Of a stretch of 64,000 bases of DNA, positions 1 to 12,767 are shown in pieces (positions within the stretch are counted from its first letter, which is position 1; each line of letters opens with the position of its first letter). Source of the DNA: Eleginops maclovinus (taxonomy: Eukaryota > Chordata > Actinopteri > Perciformes > Eleginopidae). The stretch covers positions 14,068,293 to 14,132,292 of the forward strand of contig NC_086360.1 in the NCBI RefSeq assembly GCF_036324505.1, in the 5' to 3' direction. The notes below the pieces were generated by a model. It saw only the letters and a program-made list of their open reading frames with translations. It made no database searches and was not told the DNA's origin. A program made the translations under genes and the position numbers.

Positions 1-369
1 TCTCATGAACTCTTGTCAGTGATAAGACAATACCTATACTTTAGAACTTAAACTTACAATGTATAGACATCCTGAAAAGCAAAAATCCTGAATGTGGAAA
101 CAAAGTTACCTTTTCTCACCTAAACTCACAAAGCTGTGTTAACACGATCACATTCCCCCACGTTAATCCTCCAGGGTCTGTGTTAACAAAGATAATGAGT
201 TACTTATCAGATGGTTAGTTCTGGGATTAATTGCCTGGTCAGTGTTATTCAAACACGACACCCTGAAGAAGACACCCCGAGGGCTGGCAGCACACTAACT
301 CATCTGTAATTCAGAACAAGCTGTTGTGAAGCTCGTTACTGTGAGTGGGAGCACAGGCATAGAGCAGAA

Positions 370-480
<111 letters not shown>

Positions 481-1249
481 GACCGAGTACACAATGAGCC
501 TGTGATTCACAGAACTGTTTCGGTCCTCATACTTAAGGAGATTTACTGTAGAGGGGATTTTACTGCTTTGACCAGAAACTTAATAGAACAAGAGAGGTGT
601 AGCTGGAATTACTGTAAACTATAACCCTGCGTAAAATTGCATTATATGTCTCTTCCCACCTGCCCTGTTAATAACTATACACTATACATGTTTACACACT
701 CGGACACAGATTTATACTTACTGCCCTTCCACTTTAGCAGGTCAGGATCTTTTCACAAATAATGTAATGTGAATCAGAAAATCGGACATGTTCCAAAGGC
801 CTTAGTGGTCATTATGGTCTGTTCAGTGCACAAGTTGCTTATCCACTCCCCCCACAAGCTTTTTGATTATGGAGGAGTCTTCACAGGAATGTTATGCTAA
901 ACTCCGCGCTGCAGACGTCAGGCTTTTAGGCTGAGGATGCATACCACTGATTCCATTCATTTTACACTGCACACATACAAAGAGAGAGATAGGGTACCGA
1001 GGGAATCGCCTTCTCTTTTGGTGCACACTAAATGCTTACAGCAACAGCTGCACACACAAGTGTGTGATGTTGGGAAAACCTGCTGCTGAACATCAAAACC
1101 ACCCAAAAAGCCCATTAGGTCTGCATTTCACCGAGGTGGAGTAAAGTCCCTCTGTACTTCAATGGAACCTGTGCTGGCTGTTTGAAGATTCAAATTCAAA
1201 AGCTTTTGACGGCTATGATCAGACCTGCATCAGATGTTGTAGTTGAAAA

Positions 1250-1650
1250 GTACAGACATTTGGGCTGCAATGAAAAGTAATAACATACAAGTGTTGTACT
1301 AAAGTACCTGTATTGCATTTTACATTTTCTTACTTTATACTTAATCCAAAAGATTTATTTGACAGCTATACTAACTATTAACTTTTTATAATCTAAAATT
1401 ACAACAGTATAATGATAGACATACATTGATGTATAAGTTATAATAATAAATAATAAAGTCTATAATAATGTATCACTCACCATGAACATTCTTCTGCAAA
1501 GTGAGTACTTGTAGTATACTTGATACTTTTCTCCTATACTTATTCAGTAGGTTTACTCTAACAGTTATTTAATGGAGTATTTATTCAAAGAGGTACTGCT
1601 ACTTTTACTTCATTATGTCATTTAATACTTATTCCACTCCTTTGTATAGA
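1250..1650. repeat. Degenerate teleost 'ACTTTTACTT'-type repeat
   Basis: The segment is full of variants of acttttactt, agtacttgta and aatggagtattt, with an internal block reading like atttatttgacagct. This matches, from memory, a widespread teleost interspersed repeat usually regarded as a non-autonomous hAT-like DNA element. The copy is strongly diverged; I could not define clean ends or a target duplication. Confidence 0.5.
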
Positions 1651-4600
1651 TACTATCCTATCCCTTAGTATTTCTTAAATAATACATATTTTTGCTAAAA
1701 TGTTTACAATAATAAAAGCTTAAGGGAGACAACCTCTGACTCGCTTGCCCACAGGTTTGCGTTTGTTAGGCATCGTTAACTTTAATCTGCTGCATGTGTT
1801 AATCTGCATATATTCATCATCTCCTCTTCTTTGGTTCAGCCAGAGATTACAATTTAAAAACAATGAGGTAGTTCAGCCGGTATTACAACCCAACCTCGTT
1901 TCCAACAGGGGTGATTTAGGAAGACAAAGGACAATCTTGAGGATGAAACAACATCTCTCTAATGCAAAGCCATCGGTTCCAGTATTTAATTCCTCACTCA
2001 GGCGGATTTTCCTGAATGTTACAGTTGTGAGTTTAGATGAGAACTGTGTGCAGAGACAAAAAGCAATCCTATTGTTCTGCCACTGTATGTTCACCGTGGC
2101 ATGATCTGTTGTTTCCATATGCATATCTATAAATGGTAACTCAAAGAGCAAGTATGTAATCCCTCAGTGTCAGATTAGTACATTAGTTTAAAATTCTTTC
2201 TCTTATATATTAATATCATATTCCTGGATAAAGGATGCAGAGATGAATAAAACATTGAGTAGAGGAGGAATAAACGATAATTAAAAGGTAAAGTAAATGT
2301 AGCAGTTGTGGCACAGACCTATTTGTTTTTATTAATATAATTATTATTTGTATGTCTTGTTTATATTTCTATAGCAGTGTTGAGGAACCTGTGACCCAAG
2401 TTTTTCATTACACAACCACACTGTAGCTGTGTTTGTGACATTAAAACCTTTGAACTTCGAAATAGTCACAGAGGAAGGGGGTTAAGCATGATCATTATTA
2501 AAACTTAAATGATTCATGAGGAAGAGTGGGTATCAGAGTTACTGTAAAAGTACAACCTGAATTTAAGGACATTTATGAATAGTTATGCACACTAAAACTA
2601 ACCCCTTCAAACAAACACTCTGGGTTTTCAGAACTCATAAATACACACATTTAAATCCTCAGGGGTACAGCGAGCTGAGGGCTCTTGCTGTGAAAAACAT
2701 CCCAGGGGGATTTAAGAGCACACTGATCCTCTGAGATTGCGTATGTGTCAATATGTAAACATGTGTATCTGGATGCATTGCTCTGTTTTTGTTTTCAGGG
2801 ATGTACTGTATTCTAGCCTGAGGTCTTTGATGTAGCCTTGTGTTGTTGACATCCACATGGCTACACTGTGCCCTTTCGGGGGCTGAATTTATTAAAGGAT
2901 TGTTTGACTATGCAGCGAAGTGCAGGAGGATTATGACTAAGTCCAGTGTGTTAAAAAAAACTACAATAATAACCATGTGTGATGTTTAAACAATGTTTTC
3001 TCCAAAGTATGGCATGTGGGGGCTGTAATTGGGATTAGGCTTTTTACGTATGCTTTAAGTATGGCTGTATGTAACCAGTAATACGCTAAATAACTTGATG
3101 ACAACACCAAAAACAGCTTTGTTTAAAATGTTATTTTTAATAAGATTAAAATGTTGTATCATGCCCAGAGTTAGACTAGTAAAAATCAAGTGTATGCCTT
3201 TCGTTAAGCATTAGGATTGGAAGCAACACAAAGCTGTTAGCCTTGCTCTATCCAAAAGGTAAAAAAAAACCTCATATCATCACAGCAACTGTGAATGTCA
3301 TTAATCAAAATAATGCATTTTGTTTCAATTCAAAGGTTTTATTGTCCTAACAAATATGCAAAACTACGGTGTAATTATTTATAAAAATCTAAGATCGCAA
3401 ATTCCTCAACAGTGCAATTTAGGACATAAAAAATATATACAAAAACAACAATAGAAATTGTGCAAGCTCAGGTATTAAATAATCTTAGGTGGGATGTAAC
3501 TAACCCTGACTGGTGGTTTTGTATTTATCCATACAAAAGAGTTAAAAGTTGTGATTTTACAGGTAATTATTCTCAATATTATATTTTGCCTTTTTACAGT
3601 GACTCCCTTCAGTTTGCAATGGTTGCCTCTCAATACTTTTCCTTTACAGTTTAGACAAAGTGTAAAGATTAAAGCATTACTTTGTTAAGGGATTATTTGA
3701 CAGCTGCATTAGAGGGAAACACCATTTTATGTTTACCAGAACAACTACAGGGAGATTTCAGGTTAGGTGAATAGGGTCATGTCAGTACAACATTACGGTA
3801 CTGAATGCTGGGGCCATATCCAGGCAATGTAGGATTACTAGACTAAAGCTTCCTTAGTTGTGGAAAAGGTTGTTGAGCATATAATTGTGAGGATAACATC
3901 AAATATTCCTAATATCTCACAACATAATGACCTGTTTGACTAAAAGAATATCACAACTTTATGAAAGTTAAAAAACCCTTTTCTCTCCAGAGTGATACAT
4001 CCTGAACACTCTATGAAAGCACATACGCATGTTACTGTGCAGAATATTCTTAAGTAAACACCCACATGCTCATTAACATGTGTTATCACTGACAGCCTGT
4101 CTGCTCTGCGGAAAGTGTCAGAATCAGTGCGTCCTAAAGTCACCTACATTTATCTCCTCGTGTGACCCAGATTACATCGCCCTACATAGGCCCATGGACA
4201 GAGATACACTGCTGATTCTACAGTCCAGACTTTGGCTGGTACCATGCAGCATTGTGCATCAGACAGACAAAGACGGCCTTGTGCTGATGCAACAAAAGGC
4301 AATACAGAACATCAAACACATCTGTACAAGGAATACCCCCACTGGAGGCCAGAGGCAGACCCCCCTCTGTGTGTGTGTGTGTATGTTTGCATGACTTTTA
4401 ATGATGCATCAGTTTGCGTGTGACTTTATCGTGTACATTCTTCCAGCAGAATTTGAGCCAGTGTCCCTGTGTGGGCCCCACAGAGCTGCTGCCTGTGTTC
4501 TTTTGGATAATCAGCTGTTGAAGGTCTTGATTAGCGGTGGAACAGCGTAAACTTTTCCCAGTTTCAGCTGCCCTGTTTCAGCTCTTTCTACGTCAGAGAG

Positions 4601-7600
4601 AGGATACTCTGAACTCAGGGCTGGTTTCATTTCAAGGCTGTGAAGAAGGAGGAGTAGGCCTTGTTCACAGTTTAATGTTTGTAGGAGTAAGAGGAACCCA
4701 GAATGAGAAAAAAACACCGTTAAATACATACAGAGTTTGTTGCCTTGCAAGGTTCTCACAATCCTGCCAACTCTCTCTTACTCTCCTTCCTCCCCCACTT
4801 GTTTGTATACTCTTCTACACTTCCCCATAAACAAAAGGCCTGTTGAAGAGGTTGCATACACCATTAACACAATATAAACTGAAAAGTTGTGTTTTATTCA
4901 GTGGGCCAGTAGTATTTTAAGCTTCTTCATAGTAACCCAACATTTGCATTCAAGACTAACGAGGGCAAATAGTCATGTTGCTCACAGGTTTCTGTGAAAG
5001 TCACTGAGAGGCTGAGCTGTCCTGTGGTACTGACTGTGTGGTTCAGTACTATGACAGCTAGATGAGGCAGCATGAAGTGGGAAGTGGTCTCTACAAAGGA
5101 TAAGAGGAGGGCAGTGAAGGTTTGCAGGGGGATGAAGTCGGAGTAATAGCACAGGTAGAAAAAGATGGAAGTTTGTTTGGATGTTTATTTCAAGATTTTG
5201 ATCAAAATATGGTACATCAACATATGCTTTCATCCCCTTGGGGAGCAAAAGTAAAACAAAATTCTAGTGGCTTTAATTATTTTATAATGACATGCGCTGA
5301 CTTGTTGCCAATAATTCACTTAAGTTGAGAAACATGACCAGTCAGCACACATTCAAACTCCGTTAAGAAGCAGAAATTCATCCATGACCCTTGGTCACAA
5401 GTAGGAAAAATAAAAATAAACGTCCCTAAAGAAAGCTACTATTCTTTAATAGCTTATAATCCAAAAGCACAGGAATAATAAAAGACAGCACAATCCCTGT
5501 ATTCATAGCCGAAACACAGAAATAAGCTCAGTATTTCAGGCACTAATGACTCACTTAAGTCTCACATGTACCTGTTACATGTTCCTGTTTGTTCCCTTCA
5601 GAGTGCTATCTTTACCATGCCTAATTCATTAAAAGATTATTGCTTTTGCCAGCCATTTGATTAAATGGACTTGGATCTTTCCACAATTTTTATTAAATGC
5701 AGACATTGCTATGACTAGAGATACACAAAAGAATAACAACATTGTGTAATAAGAGTCAATCATGTGCTATTTCATGAGGCTCCGGTGCTTTCCCCACCGT
5801 GAATGAACATCAGCAGGTGTTTGTGAATCAGATCTCAAAACAGATGTCCAGCCACAAATACAGAAGCTGTTTGCATGCAGGTTTGATTTATACACGACAA
5901 CAACAAAAACTGTTTTGTTTGAACCTGACACAATTACAGTACATCATGCTAAACTGAACCATGCTTGTTTAAGTGGTCTCGGAAACATTCATATAAAATG
6001 CTTGGAATACACATTAAAATTATTTCCTGTGCTCTGTTTATTTTGTTCCACCCACTGTTGGGAAAAATGACAACTGTGGAAAAAAACACAAGAACATGGT
6101 CACTTTGTAGGTGCTGCTCATTTTTCTTTGTTTTTTCTCCACTTATGACAGGACCAGTACAATTGTTGGCCTGAAGCTGCAGTAATATTTGCTTGGAGAC
6201 TAACATTCTATTAACAGGCCTGTAAAAAAAAACGTTAAAACAAGCAAACAAATAAACCAGCAGTCAACAAAGACACAGAGTATTTGTCCAAAAAGTGAAG
6301 AATATCTAATACTAAAAACATGGATCCTTTGAGATTGTGTCGCACAAAGGTAAAGCTTGCCTTGAGAAGACGGAAATGAAAAGTATGTTCATAGCAATGG
6401 CTCACATTCTACGAAATGACACAAAATGTGTATAAGCTGACCACACAGTATTAGCCACTCTGATCCGATTGGAGGATTAAGTCTGCTAGAAAAAAAATAT
6501 TTTATGTTCTGTATCCATTTGTAAAGACAAAGCCAGTTCTAGTTGTCCTTTAAGCCCATGATCAGTACACATTGAGTCTGTCTTGATAGGTTGTGTCATT
6601 GGTGGACAATAAAACACAATTTAGTCAGGTGGACTGGAAAAGTAGGACTGTTTACAAGAACATTTTCTGGAAACAACATATATATTTTTAACTGCTGTAA
6701 AATGCCAAAGCAACAAAATATGAATTGTATATCAATGTGTGTGACATGTAACACTTCTTGCATACAAAATAAACGCCACTTATCATGTTTAAATATACTT
6801 TGTTTGTAAACATAGCATGACAGGGTCAATGTTTGGCTATCGCTAAGATAAAAAATGAAATAGCAAACCAGCAGATGTAGATATGCATCAGTGTGTGTGT
6901 GTGTGTGTTACATATACAACCCCCCTAGAGTGTGAGCATTTGTAATCTACTTATGCCCTCCTTGTATTTCTCCGTTTCATTTCTTCAGTTGATGTGAGAA
7001 TCTGCACATTGAGTAAGGTGTTACATGCAACAATGGAGCCCTGTTACCCTTTTCAGATGTCGTGCGACAGGTCAGATTTCCTCTCTGTTCCTCCATATGG
7101 GAGAGCATGCACAGACAGAGGCCGAAGCACTCAGAATGACCCATGTCCCCGTGCTCCAATAAAGTTACACAACCCTGGATCACTCAGTCAATGGTACACT
7201 GTGAATAGGCAACAAGAAAATATGTGCTGCACATTAACGTTGTAGTCACCAGACCTACACGGCTGGTGACCTGTTATCCAGCAGATAGTTAGACAATCAT
7301 CTGCAACTATAGGTTTATCAGTATTGTATCACTATTAGAAAGCTGGAATAAAAGATAACCCAGATCAAATGCACATACAAAAAGCAGTGGTTTAATGTGA
7401 CAAAGGGAGGGTAGCCCCTGGTAATTTCATGTAAACATGGAAGCATTTGGTCCACTAATCTTAAGATGTCATGAAGGAATCCAGACATGCATGCACAGAA
7501 ATACTTTTCTCTCAGGTTTAATAAAAAGCAACCTCATACCATACACAATGACTGACCTGTTAGCAAACTTAAGGAACTGTATTCATTTTAGATTTTGTAT

Positions 7601-10600
7601 GGAGAGGACCCATGAATATTAAAATAGCTTTTCAAGGTGCTTTAATTACCAATATTAAACTTAAATGGTTTGAAAATGTATACAGAGACGCAAATTTGAG
7701 TGGTAGGATACAGAGTGGTACAATAAGCACATGCCCTGAGCATTTTGTCGCTAGTTCCTTTCCCGCCAGCTCATTCCCCTAATCACAAGACTGGTTCCGG
7801 TCCACAGGACAACCAGGACTGCTGGGCAAACTATTAGCTCTGGCTGCAGTAGAGACAAGCAGGCAAATCAGCGCGGAATTAAAGTACTTTTTATTAACTT
7901 CAAAGTGAAATAAATGAAAATTTCACTGTGCCATTATCCAGCTTTTATCACTTGAAATTGACAGAAAGCAATTCAGACCATGAAATCATACTCCTGTATG
8001 ATTGACATACAACACATTTGGATGATAAAGACACATCTTTTTAATCTTCTGAAGTTCAGTCTTATTTATTACATAAGCATGCGTTTAGGATACATACAGT
8101 AGTTTGACGATATAAATGCTAGCTGACAACCCTTTATAAAAACTACTCCAGATACAAGTATTCAGACTTCAGATAAATCTCAGAGAATAATGTTCAATTC
8201 ATAAGTAGAAACATGACCTCATCTTCTTTTGGCATTATCTTGAATCTCCCTAAACAGTAAACAGGAGATACGGAGCATAAAGATAGGTCTTTCTTCAGAG
8301 ATAGGTAGTACAGCTCAGCAGCCAGACAGCCTCACACATCAGCGTTCTCCTTATATAAGCATTTACAGCTTGTCATCTCCACACATGAATCAGCCATTAT
8401 CTCACATCCAGCACTGTATCCGTAGACAAGTGCCTATTCTTCATGCGTCCTCCAACTTGCTTGTTGTTAAAGAAAACTTACAGCCTGTGCAGACACTCAG
8501 GCTGTGTTGGGGAGGAGAAAAGAAGATAATGCTCTCTGTGTGTTCTGTTCATCAGATAGAGCAGATAGAAATGACTGCAAGACAGAAAAAGAAACCTACC
8601 TATAATAATGATAATCAATCTATTGTGAAACAGAGAAAAACATATAAAGCTCAAAATATAATAATGCATGTGAAATATATATAGAAAAATGCAAACAAGT
8701 TGGCTCTATTTGTATTTTTTTAACTAACCAGGACATGCTACAATACCTTGTCCTTATCTATTTGTGCCATATGTGTGTCCTCTCTGAAGAGATTGTAACT
8801 GGGTTCATGGAGGTTAGATAATGCTCCTTCTGTCCCTGACAGTCAAACTGTTCTCTACTCACTAGGAGGGCTGTGGAGGGGGTTAACAATCCTGCTTTTT
8901 GCTGCACATCTATCACCAACTGTACAAAAACCACCAGAAACCAGATCTTTTTTCAGGCAGCTGTCGCGTGCAGCTGGTAACTCGAGACTGGGCTCACCAA
9001 GAGCCTTTTAATTCCGCACATGTGGCACTACCTGTCCAGCATAGATTTGAAGATTTTATGCTTGTGGGACAGCTGCTGTGGCTTGTAAGACTTGATAAGA
9101 AGGGAGTGGGGGACTGTAAAAATGTCCCCCCTTAGACTTTAAACTTGTATCTCCATTATGATGTAGCTCTTCAACCATCCACTTACCCATCTATCCTTTC
9201 TGGTGATTAGCCACATGTGTCTGGACATGTCAGGAAAAGAGAGAATGAGTAGAAGTGGAAATCTGTCACCCAAAGTGTGTCTGTGTTTATGAAACTTTAC
9301 CGCTGACTGCTGCCACACAGTAGGTCCTCCATGGACACAACACAGAAGGGTAGTGAGCGAATGGTGGTGGGGGAGGAGGACAGGGAGGATGGATAGCACT
9401 ACATTGGAGAGAACTGATATAAACTCATATTTTTTTTGAGAATATATTGTTAAGTGTGACTACTATTTTATTCATCTCTACAAATATACTGTTCTGTTTG
9501 TGCAGCCTCTGTAAATGTGTTAAAATCAATGATTGGTCTTTCCGAGCTGCAGGGACATTTTTTGCAGTTATGATTCAGAGGTGCATTCGGAGGATTCCTG
9601 GTAAGAGCTTCTCTTCTTAAGCAGTGAGAAAACTGAATCCTTCAAAACTCTACTTCATCTAGACATATTGTATTTTGCAACTATTAAACAAAGTGTCTTA
9701 AAATGTGTTTTCTTGATGCAAAATGTGAAAAAGGTTACAATGTATTATCACACTGCAGAGTGGACCAGTCAGTACTCTGTAAGGAAAACAAAGCAGCAAA
9801 TGATTAAATAAATTGCACAATTGAACATACAAGGTAATCATTGGACAGTAACACGTTGTTTTGTTTTGTTCTTCTACTGCTGGAGAAAGGAGACATTGAG
9901 TACTACTGGGAAAGTGAGAGACATGAGTTCTACTAGGAAAGTAATTGTATCCTCTGTGGGGCAGTGCGGTTTACAGGAAATGAGAAGAACAAAGTTGTAC
10001 AGGCGATTTTCCCTCTGCATTAACAAAGAAATCATCTCCTCTTAACTCTTACCACCTCTACTTCCTCCATTACATTATCGTGTGTGGGAGGGCATGCACA
10101 ATAAGCTACTTAGCCTGTTAAGAAGCATATTAAGTTTATATGAGGAGGTAGGGTCAGATGCAGAGAGAATTTATGGAGCTACTGTGCAGTTTCAACTTCC
10201 GTCTGCTATTTTGCTATTTCTCAGCAGCCTACTGACTCTGCAGCTGATTGCAGGTTTCACTGTATGTACTCAGCTGGACTCAACTTCCACTGGATCCTTC
10301 TTCTCAGCCCAGTTTACAGTCAGGTCTGGCAGCCACACAGAATGGAGGAAAACGTAGGAAGAAAAAGCAGCTTGTTTCGCAACTTGCAATGTTTGATGCA
10401 GTTATCTTTAAGCGGCCCTACGACGGTCACAGAGTAACATTTGTTCAGGTATTTCAACTTCTGACCTTCACAAACTACCCACATTTTATTTATCTAGCCC
10501 AACGTGATTCCTTCCTGTTGCTCTATGCCTTCTGTTTATTTTTCAGACAAATAATGTAATATGAATCATTTTTAAAGATAGGCCTATATGGTTTTAACAT

Positions 10601-10750
10601 TACAGCAACAAAATGATGGTGTGACCAAGCCCTATATGAGCTCCTGCAGATGATGTCATATATGCTGGTCACGTGACGAGATACGACAGGGGCAGCCATT
10701 TTGGCAGTCATCGCGGCAGTAAATTGACAGGCACTGGCAGACTGTCAAGG

Positions 10751-11364
10751 ATGGTGGATAACTGCTGTGCACCAGGTTGCACAAATAGGCGTGGGAAAAA
10801 GAAAGGTGTATCGTATTATCGCATTCCTAAAGACGCGGAGAGAGGAGGGGAGAAGTGGATTGGAGCGATTAAAAGAGCCAGGAGCCTTCAGAAAAAGACT
10901 GAAAGATGGGACCCCCCGGCCGTTGGCTTTCGCTTATGCAGTGATCACTTCATATCAGGTGGGTGAAGGAATACAGTACAATGCTACAAAAAGTTTCTGG
11001 TCAGTTTAATTAAATTTAATTAGTTTAATTTAAGAAGTAGCACCCAGTTATTATAGCTAACGGACACTGTGATGTCCCTTTTTAACTCAACAAGTGTGGC
11101 TCTGGCGCAGCCTAGCCAGTTAGCAAGTTAGCTTGTAGCAAGCTAGTGGTAAACAAACCCGTGTTGAAATATTCCTTCTTATTTTGTAGGGAGAAAGAGT
11201 GATAATCCGTTGAGTCCGGATTTTATCCCCTCAATTTTCGATTACCTTCCATCTCCAGAGAAGAGGAGACATAAAACGAGACTGGAGGTTTTTAACAGAA
11301 GGCAGAAGGCTAAACTGCACAAAGTAGAGCAGGCAAAGATATCTGCAGAAGCCATCCGTCAAAG
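10751..11364 (+). pseudogene. THAP-domain protein, 5' exons only (transposon-derived)
   Basis: Exon 1 is 10751-10958 and exon 2 is 11190-11364. The first junction is a clean CAG|GTGGGT donor and TTGTAG acceptor that keeps frame. The protein begins MVDNCCAPGC and has the THAP zinc-binding pattern: two N-terminal Cys (C-x4-C), a Trp at about residue 36 (EKWIGAI), and C-S-D-H-F before the exon end. THAP domains bind DNA and occur in P-element-like and other transposases as well as host factors. Exon 2 continues with a basic, predicted helical stretch (phrases YLPSPEKRRHK and RLEVFNRRQK) and ends at a good donor (AAG|GTGGGT). No further exon follows: within about 25 bases the opposite-strand coding end begins. 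The piece is therefore a truncated gene, about 127 residues if read as is. Both exons are open, so the copy may be young. Confidence 0.65.
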
Positions 11365-11389
11365 GTGGGTAGATCAAACTCCTGTCTGA

Positions 11390-11677
11390 TTATCCGGACT
11401 GACACCATTTGTAAGCCTCCAAGCTTTTGTACGCTCTGAGGGAGTCTCCTGAGTACACTGATGGAAAGCTTACAAGATAGCTGTGGATGTCTGCGTAGCG
11501 CAAGTCGGGTACATCGTCTTCAGAGCAGGAGGTTATGCTCTTGAAAAGCACACCGGGTGAATTATATGGGTCGCTTATATTTAATCTCTCTAATTTTGTA
11601 CTATAAAGCCGAATTTCACTTGAATTAAAATGAGAAGTATACTCGCTCGGTAAGAAAACACTGGCACCGGTGGTCAT
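11390..11677 (-). pseudogene. N-terminal fragment of a second transposon protein (possibly SWIM/YqaJ-type)
   Basis: On the minus strand an ATG at 11677 opens a 95-residue frame starting MTTGASVFLP. It contains the phrases DVPDLRYADIHSYLV and AYKSLEAYKW and stops at 11390. From memory, the YADIHxYL and AYKSLEAY phrases resemble the N-terminal part of large fish and cnidarian proteins with a SWIM zinc finger or a YqaJ-like nuclease domain. I could not check this. The normal continuation is missing and the stop comes directly where the element's other half begins, so this is a truncated gene. The start sits just inside the right inverted repeat, mirroring the THAP gene at the left end. A longer upstream in-frame ATG (11902) lies outside the element and is unlikely to be used. 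Confidence 0.5.
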
Positions 11678-12677
11678 GTTGACTGCCAAAATGGTGGCTC
11701 CCAACCAAAAGTCACGTGACCGCAGGAGCTCTATAGTTATGAATCCTAACCCAACACATTTCTCCATCCTATCTAATAGTTTTATAGATCTATACAACCA
11801 TGTTTGTCTGCTGGAAATCATCATTATGTGCTTTTGGCTCTCTTTACAGACCTGGCCCGTGTAGGAGAACAGGATGTAGGTAAGTTGTGCTCGGTTGACC
11901 AACGGGAGGTCTGGCTCGCATTAGATGTTGTTTGAGTTCAAAACTGACGATCACATCAAAGTGACTCTGCATTAGCTAGAGCCATAAAAATCCCACTTCA
12001 GTAAGTTGTCTGGCTTTAATGTGTTTATATTTGGACATCGCATGGTTTAGGGTTTAAAGCTGAGGCGACACAAAAAAAATATCATGAAATAATAATGTGC
12101 AATGTCTTTGCCAGTCACAGGAGGCCCTTAATGTGTGATGGGGTTCCAGCAGCAGTGTCAAGATTGCTTTGCTTTGTGCTGTAGAGGGGTATTTAGGGAT
12201 GTTAAGCTTTTCTGCCCTTCTAATGTGATTAATCCTCCAGTAAATGTATCATTTGATAAGGGATTACTCTCTATCTCTTTGTTGTCTTTTCACTCAGAGA
12301 AGATCTTCCAAAGCTCAAATGCATCCACTAATCTATATCCAAAAAGTGATTCAATGACAGGGTTGAGTTCAGACAAAAGCACTGTCTGCTACCGCTGTGG
12401 AGGGAGATGACACCAGATCACTGAAGTTATTTTAACTCACTCATCTCTTTAACAAAGACCAAAACTCCCTGACACATGATCAAAGGACTTGTTCACCTTA
12501 AGATCCTTTTTTTCTCTCTGTCTTTCAGACTTCAAAGCCTCAAACATCTTACACTCTTCTGCAAAACAAAAAAAGCTCTTGCAGTGTGGCTGCTCCCAGT
12601 AGCAAACAGGACTGAGAGTTGGCAGCAAACATGAACACAACTAACTAATAATACCTATTGGTGTGTCAGACTTTTTA

Positions 12678-12678
<1 letters not shown>

Positions 12679-12767
<89 letters not shown>
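12679..12767. repeat. (TCTG)n tetranucleotide microsatellite, about 22 units
   Basis: A near-perfect tetranucleotide array, followed by a TCTTTC-rich tail to about 12785. The Ser-Val-Cys-Leu open frame across it is an artefact. Confidence 0.97.

Larger units (their letters stand above)
10638..11731. mobile_element. 1.1-kb inverted-repeat element with two convergent 5' gene ends
   Basis: The ends are inverted copies. GAGCTCCTGC at 10638-10647 is matched by GCAGGAGCTC at 11722-11731. GTCACGTGAC occurs at 10668-10677 and 11711-11720. A 15-base block (ccattttggcagtca) at 10696-10710 recurs inverted at 11680-11694. The bases TAT flank both outer ends and may be a 3-bp target duplication. Just inside each repeat is a start codon: a THAP exon on plus (10751) and another coding exon on minus (11677). 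The two gene 5' ends converge and stop about 25 bases apart near 11365-11390, with no downstream exons. This looks like an internally deleted, non-autonomous copy of a larger two-gene DNA transposon. The family assignment is open. Confidence 0.6.

Noticed and set aside
1865..1880. tgaggtagttc resembling a let-7 seed
   Set aside because: Only the first bases match and no precursor hairpin is apparent.
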